64,000 nucleotides of DNA from Dryocosmus kuriphilus (Eukaryota > Arthropoda > Insecta > Hymenoptera > Cynipidae), in the NCBI GenBank assembly GCA_038277395.1, contig CM076193.1, positions 117,830,133 through 117,894,132 on the forward strand, read 5' to 3'. A program made the translations under genes and the position numbers. The notes beneath the pieces are model-generated. The model worked only from the letters and a program-made list of their open reading frames with translations, made no database searches and was not told the DNA's origin. This document shows, piece by piece, positions 46,920-55,672 of this stretch (positions are counted from its first letter, which is position 1; each line of letters starts with the position of its first letter).

Positions 46920-47314
46920 TTTGATTAGGGCTCGGAAGAAGAAATCCGTAAATCACAATTCTTTCTTAAGAATTGATATATTAAAGAAAAATGAACTTAA
47001 ATTCCGAGAGATAATGAAAGAATACTGAATCCATTTTAAATTAATATTAAGAAGAAAAGAAAGAAAATCGCGAAAATAACACGAAAATAATAAATTCACG
47101 CAAGGCATACACGCCCTGAAATACTATGAGCGCGGACGGTAAAGAAAGGCCTGTTGCTCTTTGCATTGAAATTTGTTACATTTCATAAGATATATAAATA
47201 ATTTTCTCGAAAAATATCACTCGTAGAATAAAATGTTTGTAACAAAAAATGTGTATTTCGATGAGGTCTACAACTTTTGTTAAAGATATTTTTTTTAATT
47301 TTGCATATTTTGCC

Positions 47315-47620
47315 ATGTATTTACTGACTGGTTACGAAAATGTGTTTAGTCACTCTCGTCCCCCTTTCCAGGTTCCCCTTTTTAAACCTTTTTAAACCTG
47401 GAAAAGGGGACGAACGCAACTGAACGCATGTTCGTAACTAGCCAGCATATGTTTAGCCCCCCCCCCCCCACACTTAAACCTGGAAAAGGGGACGAGCGTA
47501 ACTGAACGCATTTTCTTAACTATCCAGTAAATTCGTAGCCCCCCCCCCCCCCCACACAGTTAATTTTGGACAGGGGTACAAGCGTGACCGAACGCATATC
47601 TGTAACTGTTTTATTTTTTT
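47315..47620. repeat. Minisatellite with poly-C runs
   Basis: Three to four units related to those at 12868-13320: ACTGGTTACGAAAATGTGTT then TAGTCACTCTCG on one strand and, from about 47400, the same core inverted (GCGTAACTGAACGCATTTTC). C runs are at about 47457-47469 and 47539-47553. The array changes strand near 47395. Confidence 0.7.
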
Positions 47621-47930
47621 TGTGGTTTTTCCAACCCAATCCTCTTTTTCTCGAAAAATAATGGTTTTAGGCAAAAAGTGTATAATACAAAAAAGATGTA
47701 TTTTTATACTAGCTAGAACCTTTGTTTCAAACATTTTTCAAAATTCTTAGTATTTATTGAGATAAAGAAAAAAATCATAATTTTAATGGGGTTTTTTATG
47801 GTTTTTACCACGAAGACGTCCTTGTCGCCAATTCTCACTATGATTTTCGTAATCAGTGCATCAAAATACGTAAGTATACGGAGACCCAAGAAAATCAGAG
47901 GTTTTGGGTTTTCGGAACTCTATCCCCTAA

Positions 47931-48330
47931 CTCTGACGTACCCCTCTCATACATCCAATCCCCTCCCGTAACAAATGCTACTCTATAATCCCCTCTTCAG
48001 CCCTCCATCCCTTTCCCTGTATCTCCACCACTCTCAAGCTCCTACGCCTCTCCTCATATATCTCCTATTGGCACCCCTCTCTCACATCTACCCTGCCCTT
48101 CTCCCTTCTCAGTTATACTCATCCCCGACCATATTTACCCCTACTATATACACCCTCTACCTCTCTCCCCTATCCAACCCTTTCCACTCATACCACCACT
48201 CTCAAGCTCCTACGCCTCTCCCCACGCCCCTCTAATTGACAACCCTATCTCACAAACGACCCTGCCCCTCTCATATATACCCGTCCTCTCCCATATTCAC
48301 CCCTACCCTCTACTAATATTGGGCCTTTCG
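47931..48330. repeat. C+T-rich tract
   Basis: About 390 bp almost purely made of CCCCTCTC-like words with interspersed A. There is a duplicated CCACTCTCAAGCTCCTACGC (about 48025 and 48190). Similar to the tract at 57715-58760. Frames in it are low-complexity Leu/Ser/Pro-rich and not genes. Confidence 0.65.
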
Positions 48331-49080
48331 CTTGTCCCAGACGAAGACTTTTGAGAATGACCAAGAACGCAAGCTCAGTTCTTGAGCACTCGAGAGGTTT
48401 TATCCCTTCTTATTTTTCGAGACACTGAGACGATTTCAAGAACTACAGAATTTCTTGGGCTTTTTGGTTCTTGCCCTGCCGAAAGAAAATGTCAGGAAAA
48501 TGTCAGGCAAAAATTTCAAATCAAATTCGGTCATTTTAAAGGTATTATTTGAAAGATTTCGTGTCAAGGGAATGTCTGGTCCTTTTTAGGGTCGTTTATA
48601 TTGTTTCACAGCGATTGCAAAACTGCAATCGACAAACTGTCCTTTAGAAGCCATAAAAGCCTTGCATAATTTTCATAAATAAATACAAAAAAATTATAAA
48701 TAAACAAATAAAAACAAGTTTTTATGGAAAATTTAAATAAAAATAAAATAATAAATAAATAAAAAGAAGCAAATTTTAATTTTATAAATTATATTATTAT
48801 TATTATTATTATTTTGTTTCGGCAGGGTTTTTGCATAAATTACGGGCGCAGATCTGTATCTAAGATACTGAACCACTCAGGCATGTGGAACCTTGTCATT
48901 TTCTGGGTTCTTTGGAGATTCTTTCCAAAATGGAGCGGAGCTAGTTCTTCAGCTCCATATAAATGTTTTTGTCCTTTGTCTTAAGAAAATCACACAAACG
49001 TTCATGAAACGAAATTAAAAAGTCTATAAATGGCTAATTTTCTAAATAAAATTAAAATTTTTAACAACAAAACAACAGCA
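48331..49080. other. No gene recognised; ATT microsatellite
   Basis: Contains AAATAAATA-rich stretches and an ATTATTATT run at about 48790-48815. TTTCGGCAGGG near 48826 and GCCCTGCCGAAAG near 48475 are inverted copies and may belong to a small hairpin repeat of about 360 bp. Confidence 0.45.
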
Positions 49081-49132
49081 TGTAAGTAATTCAACAATCT
49101 TTAATTCTTAACCTAAAAGATTATAATACCAC

Positions 49133-49166
49133 GACGTTTCGGGAGGTATATCCTTCCCCTCGTCAG
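49133..49166 (-). ncRNA. Hammerhead-like motif, left end of PLE palindrome
   Basis: On the minus strand: CTGACGA (one change from CTGATGA), G, a helix II of GGGAAGG with CCTCCC around an ATATA loop, then GAAAC and GTC. The core substitution would be expected to impair cleavage. It points outward, like its partner at 55397. Confidence 0.5.
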
Positions 49167-49181
49167 GCTATATTTGGCTAA

Positions 49182-49448
49182 ATGCTAAGAGAGCAACATG
49201 TTGAAAAACATTTTATCCATGCTCTAGTAACTAGATATCTGAAAGTAGTTAATAATAATAGGTATTCAAGGGTCAAAAAGCAAGAGAAAGTTTTATTTGT
49301 CTTTGATATTTTTCGGATTTTAAGGTTAGAAAGAGAAATAATGATAAAAATTGTTACCTTGGAAATTGATCCCATTGTTATTAAAAGTAATTTTAATTTT
49401 AAAGAGAAATTTAAAACAAGAGCCCATAATTTAGGTTTCATATACTAA
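49182..49448 (+). CDS. Unidentified frame conserved in both PLE arms, left copy
   Basis: 88 codons, opposite in direction to the PLE protein of this arm, and 15 bp from the hammerhead-like motif. The partner at 55095-55361 encodes a similar 88-residue product with the same start, the same stop and no frameshift. Shared words include LRLEREIMIKIVTLEID and KSNFNFKEKFK. The product is charged and helical, with no domain I can name. It resembles the kind of sequence near the N-terminus of some PLE proteins, so an inverted N-terminal fragment is possible. It may equally be an accident of arm conservation. Confidence 0.35.
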   Translation: MLREQHVEKHFIHALVTRYLKVVNNNRYSRVKKQEKVLFVFDIFRILRLEREIMIKIVTLEIDPIVIKSNFNFKEKFKTRAHNLGFIY

Positions 49449-49756
49449 AAAGGTTGAAAATATTTAAAATTATTGATAAAAGTAGGTAGTTATGGAGAAG
49501 GAACGAGCGTTCCTCTCCATATTAAAAATGTCTCTTGAAAGACTAGATTCATGAAAATAGAGACAGAGAGCATGGATGACAAAGATCGAAGATTCAGTAG
49601 CGCATGAAACATAAGGTGTATATCATAACAATTCATGAAAGTATTATAATTGTTTAACAGTACTAATTTGTTGAAAAATAATGTAAAATGAGGAAATCAA
49701 CATTAAGAAAGTAGAAATTTGTAAGTTTAATTTTTAAATCTGTTATAAAATTCGAG

Positions 49757-51460
49757 TTAAAAATTGAAATCTAAAATGATGTTGTGTAAAGAGCTGTAGT
49801 AATTTAAATCAGTTTTAATATTTAAACATTTTTCACCATCTTTTTTTATAAAAAACATTTCTGCAACCAATATTTTGAATTTATTAGGTTCGTGATGTAA
49901 TACTTGAATATTGTCAAAATCGAAATTATGATCTGTTGAAATAAAATTTTTAGCTATGACTTTGTGATTCTTGGTGTATGTCTGATGTTCTTTTTATGTT
50001 CCTTATAACGGGTCAACAATAATCTGCCAGTTTGCCCTATATAACACATTTCACAATTTGAACATGATATTTTATAAAAAACATTAGAAAGTTATTGAGT
50101 GCCTAAGGAATCCTCACCAAGTTTGATAATAATGTCTAATTTAGATTCAATTCGAAAACATGGTTTTATATTGAAATCTTTAAGGATTATTTTTAATTCG
50201 ATGGATAAAGAACCATCGAAAGGTAGAAATTACGCGTTTAAAGTCATTGTTTTCAACAATCGGATTAGTAACAGGTTCAAGATTGAGTTGATTTGGATTC
50301 ATTAAAAAATTTTCAATACGTTTATTGACAAAATTTATAGGTTATTTATTTAAAATTAAGGTATCTTTAATAAATTTAATGTTAGAAACATGAAAAGATT
50401 CATGTAATAATTTTAAAGCTGTATCAATTAAATTTTTTATAATTCCGATTTTATATTGAATGGGATGATAGAGAGGAAATTTAAATGTCTACTAGAATAA
50501 GTATCTTTTCTGTACCAATCCGTAATAATTTCACCGTTGTTATTTTTAACGACTTTAACGTTTAAAAAACGAATACACTTGTTGTTTTCAATTTCATACG
50601 TGAATTTAAGTCTATGATGATATGAGTTGAATTTGTGAAGAATAATATCAATCTTGTCCTTGGGTAAAATCAAAAAAGTATCTTCGACATATTTGAAATA
50701 TGTGTGAATAGAAAAATCTAAATTGTTAAAAAATTCTGACTCTAGATCCTGTACTACAATATCTGCTAAAAAGGGTGATACAGGTGAACCCGAAGATCCG
50801 TGTACCTGTCTATAGTAAGTTTTATTAAATTGAAAAAAAGTTTGTTACATTAAAGCTCTATTCCTTTCTTGAATTGTGTGAATGGAAGATTTGTGGTTTT
50901 TTCAATAAAAGACCATCTTTTATAGTGATGCTGTTGATGACCAAATCTAATGGAATATTAGTGAACAAAGGCGAAAAATCTAAGGATAACATAATGTAAT
51001 CAAGAGGTACTGATTTTTTAATAATGTTGTTTTTAAATTCAAAAGAGTTTTTAATTTGACTTTTAGGAATTGGTAAAGATTCTTCAAAAATTGCGCTAAA
51101 AAGTTTCGCCATTTTGTATGTAGGAGAGTTTATTAATGATACAACTGGACGTAAGGGACAGTCGATTTTATGTATTTTGGGTAAACCATACTAATATGTC
51201 CTGGCGTTTAATATTAAGACCAATGTAATCTTTTGTCCTACGAAAGTCCATTTTTTTAAAAGTTCATTTTTTAAGGTTTTTTTTCCGGTTTATCTTCTAG
51301 TGTTACATATGTGGTGCTATCATTTAACATACTGAACATTTTATTGTTACAAGACTCTTTATTAAGAAAAACAAATTCTCAATAAGACCAATGTTGGATT
51401 CCACATCTTTGATAACATCAAAAAGTTCTACATTAGTTTTATTGAAAACTTGGAAGTTTG
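49757..51460 (-). pseudogene. PLE reverse transcriptase and GIY-YIG endonuclease, left copy
   Basis: Read leftward: RT words FNKES-like and YGLPKIHK-like near 51180-51340, LDFSPLFTNIPLDLVI (50858-51112), and the catalytic site at about 50690, where Tyr-Val-Glu-Asp stands in place of Tyr-Val-Asp-Asp. HHRLKFTYEIEN follows (50437-50673). The GIY-YIG part near 50000-50065 reads MCYIGQTGRLL, then HHEPNKFK and LVAEMFFIKKDG, ending at 49757. Frame changes are numerous. RT copies the RNA at the target cut made by the GIY-YIG nuclease. This arm keeps the endonuclease uninterrupted and is the empty-site reference for the insertion in the other arm. Confidence 0.8.
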
Positions 51461-53099
51461 TGACATGTTAAGACATAGTTCTCAATTCTGCAAACAATTT
51501 TTTTTAAAAACCATAGCAATCATAAAATTTCACAGATGGATAAAAAAATTGCACAAGAAATTAAAAAAACAAAATCTTTTATCAAATCAAATCTAAATTT
51601 GCTTATTACTAATGCCGATAAAGGTAATGTTACAGTTGTTTTTAATAAAGAGTCTTATAACAATAAAATGTTCAGTATGTTAAATGATAGCACCACATAT
51701 GTAAAACTAGAAGATATTCCGGAAAAGAGCCTAAAGAAATTAACTTTTAAAAAAATGTACTTTTGGAGGACAAAAGGTTACCTTGGTCCTAATGTTAAAC
51801 GTCAGGACATATTAGTAGAGGATAGCAATATGCCTCGAATGTATGGTTTACCCAAAATACATAAAATCAATTGTTCATTACGTCCAGTCGTATCATTATA
51901 AACTCTCCTACATACAAAACGGCGAAACTTTTTAGCGCAATTTTTGAAGAATCTTTACCAATTCCTAAAAGCCAAATTAAAAAATCTTTTGAATTTAAAA
52001 ACAACATTATTAAAAAATCAGTACCTCTTGATTACATTATGTTATCCTTAGATTTTTCGTCTTTGTTCACTAATATGCCATTAGATTTGGTCATCAACAG
52101 CATCACTATAAAAGATGGTCTTTTATTGAAAAAACCACAAATCTTCCATTCACACAATTCAAGAAAGGAATAGAGCTTTAATGTAATAAACTTTTCTTCA
52201 ATTTAATAAAACTTACTATAGACAGGTATATGGATCTCCGATGGGTTCATCTGTTTCACCCTTTTTAGCAGATACAGTATTACAGGATCTAGAATCAGAA
52301 ATTTTTAACAAATTAGATTTTCCTATTAATACATATTTGACATATGTTGATGATACTTTTTTGATTTTACCCAAGGACAAAATTGATATTATTCTTCACA
52401 AATTCAACTCGTATCATCATAGACTTAAATTCACGAATGAAATTGAAAATAAGAACTGTATTCCCTTTTTAAGCGTTAAAGTTATTAAAAATAAAAACGG
52501 TGAAATTACTACGGATTGGAACAGAAAAGAAACTTATTCGGGTAGATATTTAAGTTTTCTCTCTAATCATCCCATTCAACATAAAATCGGAATTATTAAA
52601 AATTTAATTGATACAGCTTTAAAATTGTCACATGAATCTTTTCACATTTCTAACATTAAATTTATCAAAAACATCTTAATTTAATATAATTATCCTATAA
52701 ATTTCATTAATAAACACATTGAAAATTTTTTTAATAATTCAAATCAACTTAATGTTGAACCTGTTACTAATTCGATTGTTGACAACAATGACTTTAAACG
52801 CATAATTTCTATACCTTTCCATGGTTCTTTATCCTTCGAGTTAAAAAGAATCCCTAAAGATTTCAATATAAAATCATGTTTTAGAATTGAATCTAAATTA
52901 GACATTTTTATCAAACTTGGTAAGGATTCTTTAGACACTCAAAAACTTTTTAATGTTGTTTATAAAATATGTTCAGACTGTGAAATGTGTTATACAGGGT
53001 GGCACAAAAGTATGGAAACCCCTGAATAACTCATCAGGAATGAATTTTTTTTTGGAAAAATATTAAATCCAAACGTTTTAGGATTTTTCCCTGGCTATT

Positions 53100-53470
53100 C
53101 AATGGCGACCTCGGTTTGATCTTGACCATGAACTTGAAGGTCATATCAAGGTCAAATTCAATTTTTTAAATAATCAGCCCCATTTTTTATTGCGGATTTG
53201 GAAAGAGCAGGAAATTTTATGTTCAAATATGACCTTGACCACGACCTTCAAGGTCATTCCAAGGTCAAACTTGTTTTTTCAAATGAGAACCCCTATTTTT
53301 CATTGTGGATGTGAAAAGAGCAGCAAATTTTATCTTCAAGTTTAACCTTGACCATGATCTTCAAGGTCATACCAAGCTCACACTTGTCTTTTCAAATGGG
53401 AACCCCCATTTTTTATTGCGGATTGGAAAGAGCAGGGAATTTTACTTTCAAGTGTGACTTTATCCATAAT
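53100..53470. repeat. Tandem array with AGGTCA direct repeats, left arm
   Basis: Three to four units of about 112 bp. Each unit contains TCAAGGTCATTCCAAGGTCA or a close variant: two AGGTCA words spaced by five bases, plus a nearby opposite-strand TGACCTTGACC. The rest of the unit reads TTGCGGATTTGGAAAGAGCA then GGAAATTTTA. The inverted partner array is at 54120-54560. Confidence 0.75.
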
Positions 53471-53555
53471 CATGCTCTTTGCCTTGAACCAAACTTTTAA
53501 GGTCATTTTAAAAAGATTTTTTGAAGAATTTTGAAAAGTTACAGCCACTGTAGGG

Positions 53556-53782
53556 CCAGCCAGGTCCCCTGATCAAACTCCACTTGACTTTTTTCTTTAG
53601 CGTACATAAAAACTAAAGTTTACGTTACGAAGCCACGAGATTTAGAAGATCTAAGACAACAAATAGTCAATGCTTGCGCTGATATTACACTTGATATGAT
53701 ACGGAGTGCGACAGAAAATTTTTATATACTTCTAGGAATCTGCCAGGATTTTGGTGGAGAACATTTTGAACACAGGTTGTAA
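53556..53782 (+). pseudogene. Mariner/IS630-type transposase, C-terminal fragment
   Basis: PARSPDQTPLDFFL contains the third catalytic Asp region of insect mariner-like transposases. After a stop and frame change it continues KTKVYVTKPRDLEDLRQQ, NACADITLDM and ends in GGEHFEHRL at TAA 53780. This ending is usual for the transposases whose N-terminus is the DUF4817 HTH (see 44101-44660). Only about 75 codons remain, so the element is non-autonomous. Confidence 0.75.
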
Positions 53783-54025
53783 GCCTTGCCTTAACTGGCC
53801 GGGATCGTTAGTCTTGTCTTAACTGGACGGATCATCTCCGTGCCTTAACTGATTGGGATCGTTACCCTTGCCTTAACTGGATGGACCATCTCCTTGCCTT
53901 AACTGACTGGGATCGTTAGCCTTGCCTTAACTGGATGGACAATCTCCTTGCCTTAACGGACTGGGATTGTTAGCCTTGCCTTAACTGGCCGGGATCGTTA
54001 GCCTTACCTTAACTGACTGGAATCG
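53780..54025. repeat. Minisatellite, 26/53-bp unit
   Basis: About eight half-units with CTTGCCTTAACTGG as the core, alternately followed by ATGGACCATCTC-like and GGGATCGTTAG-like words. The composite period is about 53 bp. It lies between the transposase remnant and the right array. Confidence 0.8.
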
Positions 54026-54119
54026 CTAGGAGATACCCTACAGTGGCTGTAATTTTTCAAAATTCTTAAAAAAATCTTTTTAAAATGACCTGGAAAGCCT
54101 GGTTCAAGGCCAAGAGCAT

Positions 54120-54560
54120 GATTATGGATAAAGCGACACTTGAAGGTAAAATTTCCTGCTCTTTTCAAATCCGCAATAAATAATGGGAGTTCCCATTTGA
54201 AAAAACAAGTGTGACTTTGGAATGATCTTGAAGGTTATGGTCAAGGTTAAATTTGAAGATAAAATTTCTTGCTCTTTCCAAATCCACAATGAAAAATAGG
54301 GGTTCCCATTTTAAAAAACAAGTTTGACCTTGGAATGACTTTGAAGGTCATGGTCAAGGTCATATTTGAACGTAAAATTTCCTGCTCTTTCCAAATACGC
54401 AATAAAAAATGGGGCTTCCCATTTAAAAAATCCAAAGGGGTTCCCATTTGAAAAAACAAGTTTGACCTTGGAATGACCTTGAAGGTCATGGTCAAGGTCA
54501 TATTTGAACGTAAAATTTTCTGCTCTTTCCAAATCCGCCATAAAAGATGGGCCTTCCCAT
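54120..54560. repeat. Tandem array with AGGTCA direct repeats, right arm
   Basis: Inverted counterpart of 53100-53470, with about four units. The word TTGACCTTGGAATGACCTTG recurs at about 54325 and 54460. One unit is partly deleted near 54425. The arms would form a long hairpin in RNA. Confidence 0.75.
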
Positions 54561-55094
54561 TTGAAAAATGGGCCAAACTGGCAGGTTATTATCGTTCTAG
54601 GGAACATCAAAACAACATCAGACATAACACCAAGAATCACAAAGTCATAGCTAAACATTGTATTTCATCAGGCCATAAATTCGATTTTGACGATATTGAA
54701 AATATATGTCACGAACCTAATAAATTCAAAAGCTTGGTTGCAGAAATGTTTTTTATAAAAAATGAAATCATTTTAGATTCCATTTTGTAACTCGAATTTT
54801 ATAACGGATTTAAAAATTAAACTTTCAAATTTCTACTTTCTTAATGTTGATTTCCTCAGTTTACATTATTTTTCAACAAATTAGTACGGTTAAACAATTA
54901 CAATACGTTCATGATTTGTTATGATATACACCTTATGTTTCATGTGCTACTGAATCTTCGACCTTTGTCATCCATGCTCTCTGTCTCTATTTTCATGAAT
55001 CTAGTCTTTCAAGAGCCATTTTTAATATGGAGAGGAACGCTCGTTCCTTCTCCATAACTACTTTTATCAACAATTGTAAATATTTTCAACCTTT

Positions 55095-55361
55095 TTAGTA
55101 TATGAAACCTAACTTATGGACTCTTATTTTAAATTTTTCTTTAAAATTGAAATTACTTTTATCAACAAAGTGATCAATTTCCAAGGTAACAATTTTTATC
55201 ATTATTTCTCTTTCTAATCTTAAAATCCAAAAAATGTCAAAGTCAAATAAAACTTTCTCTTGCATTTTGATCTTTTGATTCTTATTATTATTAACTATTT
55301 TCAGATATCTAGTTAACAGAGCATGGACAAAATGTTTTACATCATGTTGCTCTTTTAGCAT
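55095..55361 (-). CDS. Unidentified frame conserved in both PLE arms, right copy
   Basis: 88 codons, the counterpart of 49182-49448 in the other arm. Shared words are RYLK(I/V)VNNN, LRLEREIMIKIVTLEID, KSNFNFKEKFK and LGFIY at the end. Both copies are uninterrupted, although the neighbouring PLE protein is full of frameshifts. No domain recognised; function unknown. Confidence 0.35.
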   Translation of the reverse strand: MLKEQHDVKHFVHALLTRYLKIVNNNKNQKIKMQEKVLFDFDIFWILRLEREIMIKIVTLEIDHFVDKSNFNFKEKFKIRVHKLGFIY

Positions 55362-55396
55362 TTGTATAACATTATGATAAACCTGACAAACATAGC

Positions 55397-55428
55397 CTGA
55401 TGAGGGGAAGCCTACCTCCCGAAACGCC
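55397..55428 (+). ncRNA. Hammerhead-like motif, right end of PLE palindrome
   Basis: CTGATGA 55397-55403, G, helix II GGGAAG with CCTCCC (one mismatch), then GAAAC and GCC where GTC is expected. The cleavage triplet is therefore changed. An AATAAA follows within about 10 bases. It points outward. Confidence 0.5.
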
Positions 55429-55638
55429 GCATCTTAATAAAACAGTGATTGTCTGAAGTATCTCATTAATTTCTTCAATCCTTTAAAACAATTCTTTTAC
55501 TTTGTTTTTTAAAAATCTTTTTTATTAAATTTCCAGAATAAATCCTAGAAGTGATTAGATTCACTTGAATTTAAAAAATTTTTTAAATGTTAAAAAGCAT
55601 GGGAAAGAAAGTTTTCTTTAACATCGAAGACAATTATC

Positions 55639-55672
55639 CTGATGAGGAAATCGTAAAGGATTTCGAAACGTC
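55639..55672 (+). ncRNA. Isolated hammerhead-like motif
   Basis: CTGATGA 55639-55645, G, a perfect six-pair helix II (GAAATC, loop GTAAAG, GATTTC), then GAAAC and GTC. AATAAA follows closely. No PLE protein is adjacent; it may be the 3' remnant of another PLE family. Its core is intact except for the extra base before helix II seen in all copies here. Confidence 0.55.

Larger units (their letters stand above)
45575..47930. mobile_element. Third minisatellite foldback element, with Merlin inside
   Basis: The left arm (45575-45845, CTCTGATTTTTCTTGGGTCTC near its start) is an inverted copy of the right arm (47620-47930, where GAGACCCAAGAAAATCAGAG lies near the end). The right terminus TTTTCGGAACTCTATCCCC matches the ends at 13659 and 22612. 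A second, partial right-arm copy lies at 47190-47310, and a minisatellite at 47315-47620. A Merlin remnant occupies the space after the left arm. The left terminus is replaced by C-rich sequence. Confidence 0.6.
52995..54569 (+). mobile_element. Mariner-group DNA transposon with AGGTCA arrays, inserted in PLE
   Basis: It begins CAGGGTGGCACAAAAGTATG right after TA (52993-52994). Comparing with the left PLE arm, where GTTATATAGGG runs directly into CAAACTGGCAG, gives the empty site; here about 1.57 kb separates the two halves. The right inverted end is missing. Inside are two inverted arms of about 112-bp units (53100-53470 and 54120-54560), a transposase C-terminus (53556-53782) and a minisatellite (53780-54025). 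The frames on the minus strand at 54247-54658 are array translations. Confidence 0.75.
51536..54790 (+). pseudogene. PLE reverse transcriptase and GIY-YIG endonuclease, right copy, split by insertion
   Basis: ITNADKGNVTVVFNKESYNN (near 51610) and PRMYGLPKIHK (near 51840) are typical PLE RT words. After a frame change come INSPTY, LDFSSLFTNMPLDLVI, then MGSSVSPFLADTVLQDLE (52241 onward) and an intact catalytic YVDD at 52343-52354, then HHRLKFTNEIEN and SNHPIQHKIG. CSDCEMCYTG at about 52975 begins the GIY-YIG domain, which is cut at 52995 by the inserted transposon. It resumes at 54574 (KLAGYYRSREHQNN) and ends with EPNKFKSLVAEMFFIKNE at 54790. The N-terminal third is missing at the palindrome centre. 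It has several frameshifts. Confidence 0.85.
49081..55445. mobile_element. 6.3-kb head-to-head palindrome of two Penelope-like elements
   Basis: The left half (49081-about 51480) is a PLE on the minus strand; the right half (about 51490-55445) is the same PLE on the plus strand, so the two 5' ends meet in the centre. Both are 5'-truncated within the reverse transcriptase. Matching blocks run outward in order: RT, GIY-YIG endonuclease, 3' region with a GGAACGAGCGTTCC hairpin, a conserved antisense frame, and a hammerhead-like motif near each end. The right half is longer because of a DNA-transposon insertion at 52995-54569. PLEs are known for partial inverted copies; both proteins are broken. 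Confidence 0.85.

Noticed and set aside
53026..53045. Hammerhead-like CTGATGAG on the minus strand in the inserted transposon
   Set aside because: No helix II and no GAAAC follow it.
54247..54658. Two overlapping minus-strand frames with repeated FKVIPRSNLFF words
   Set aside because: Repeated words have the 112-bp period of the AGGTCA array, so these are array translations.
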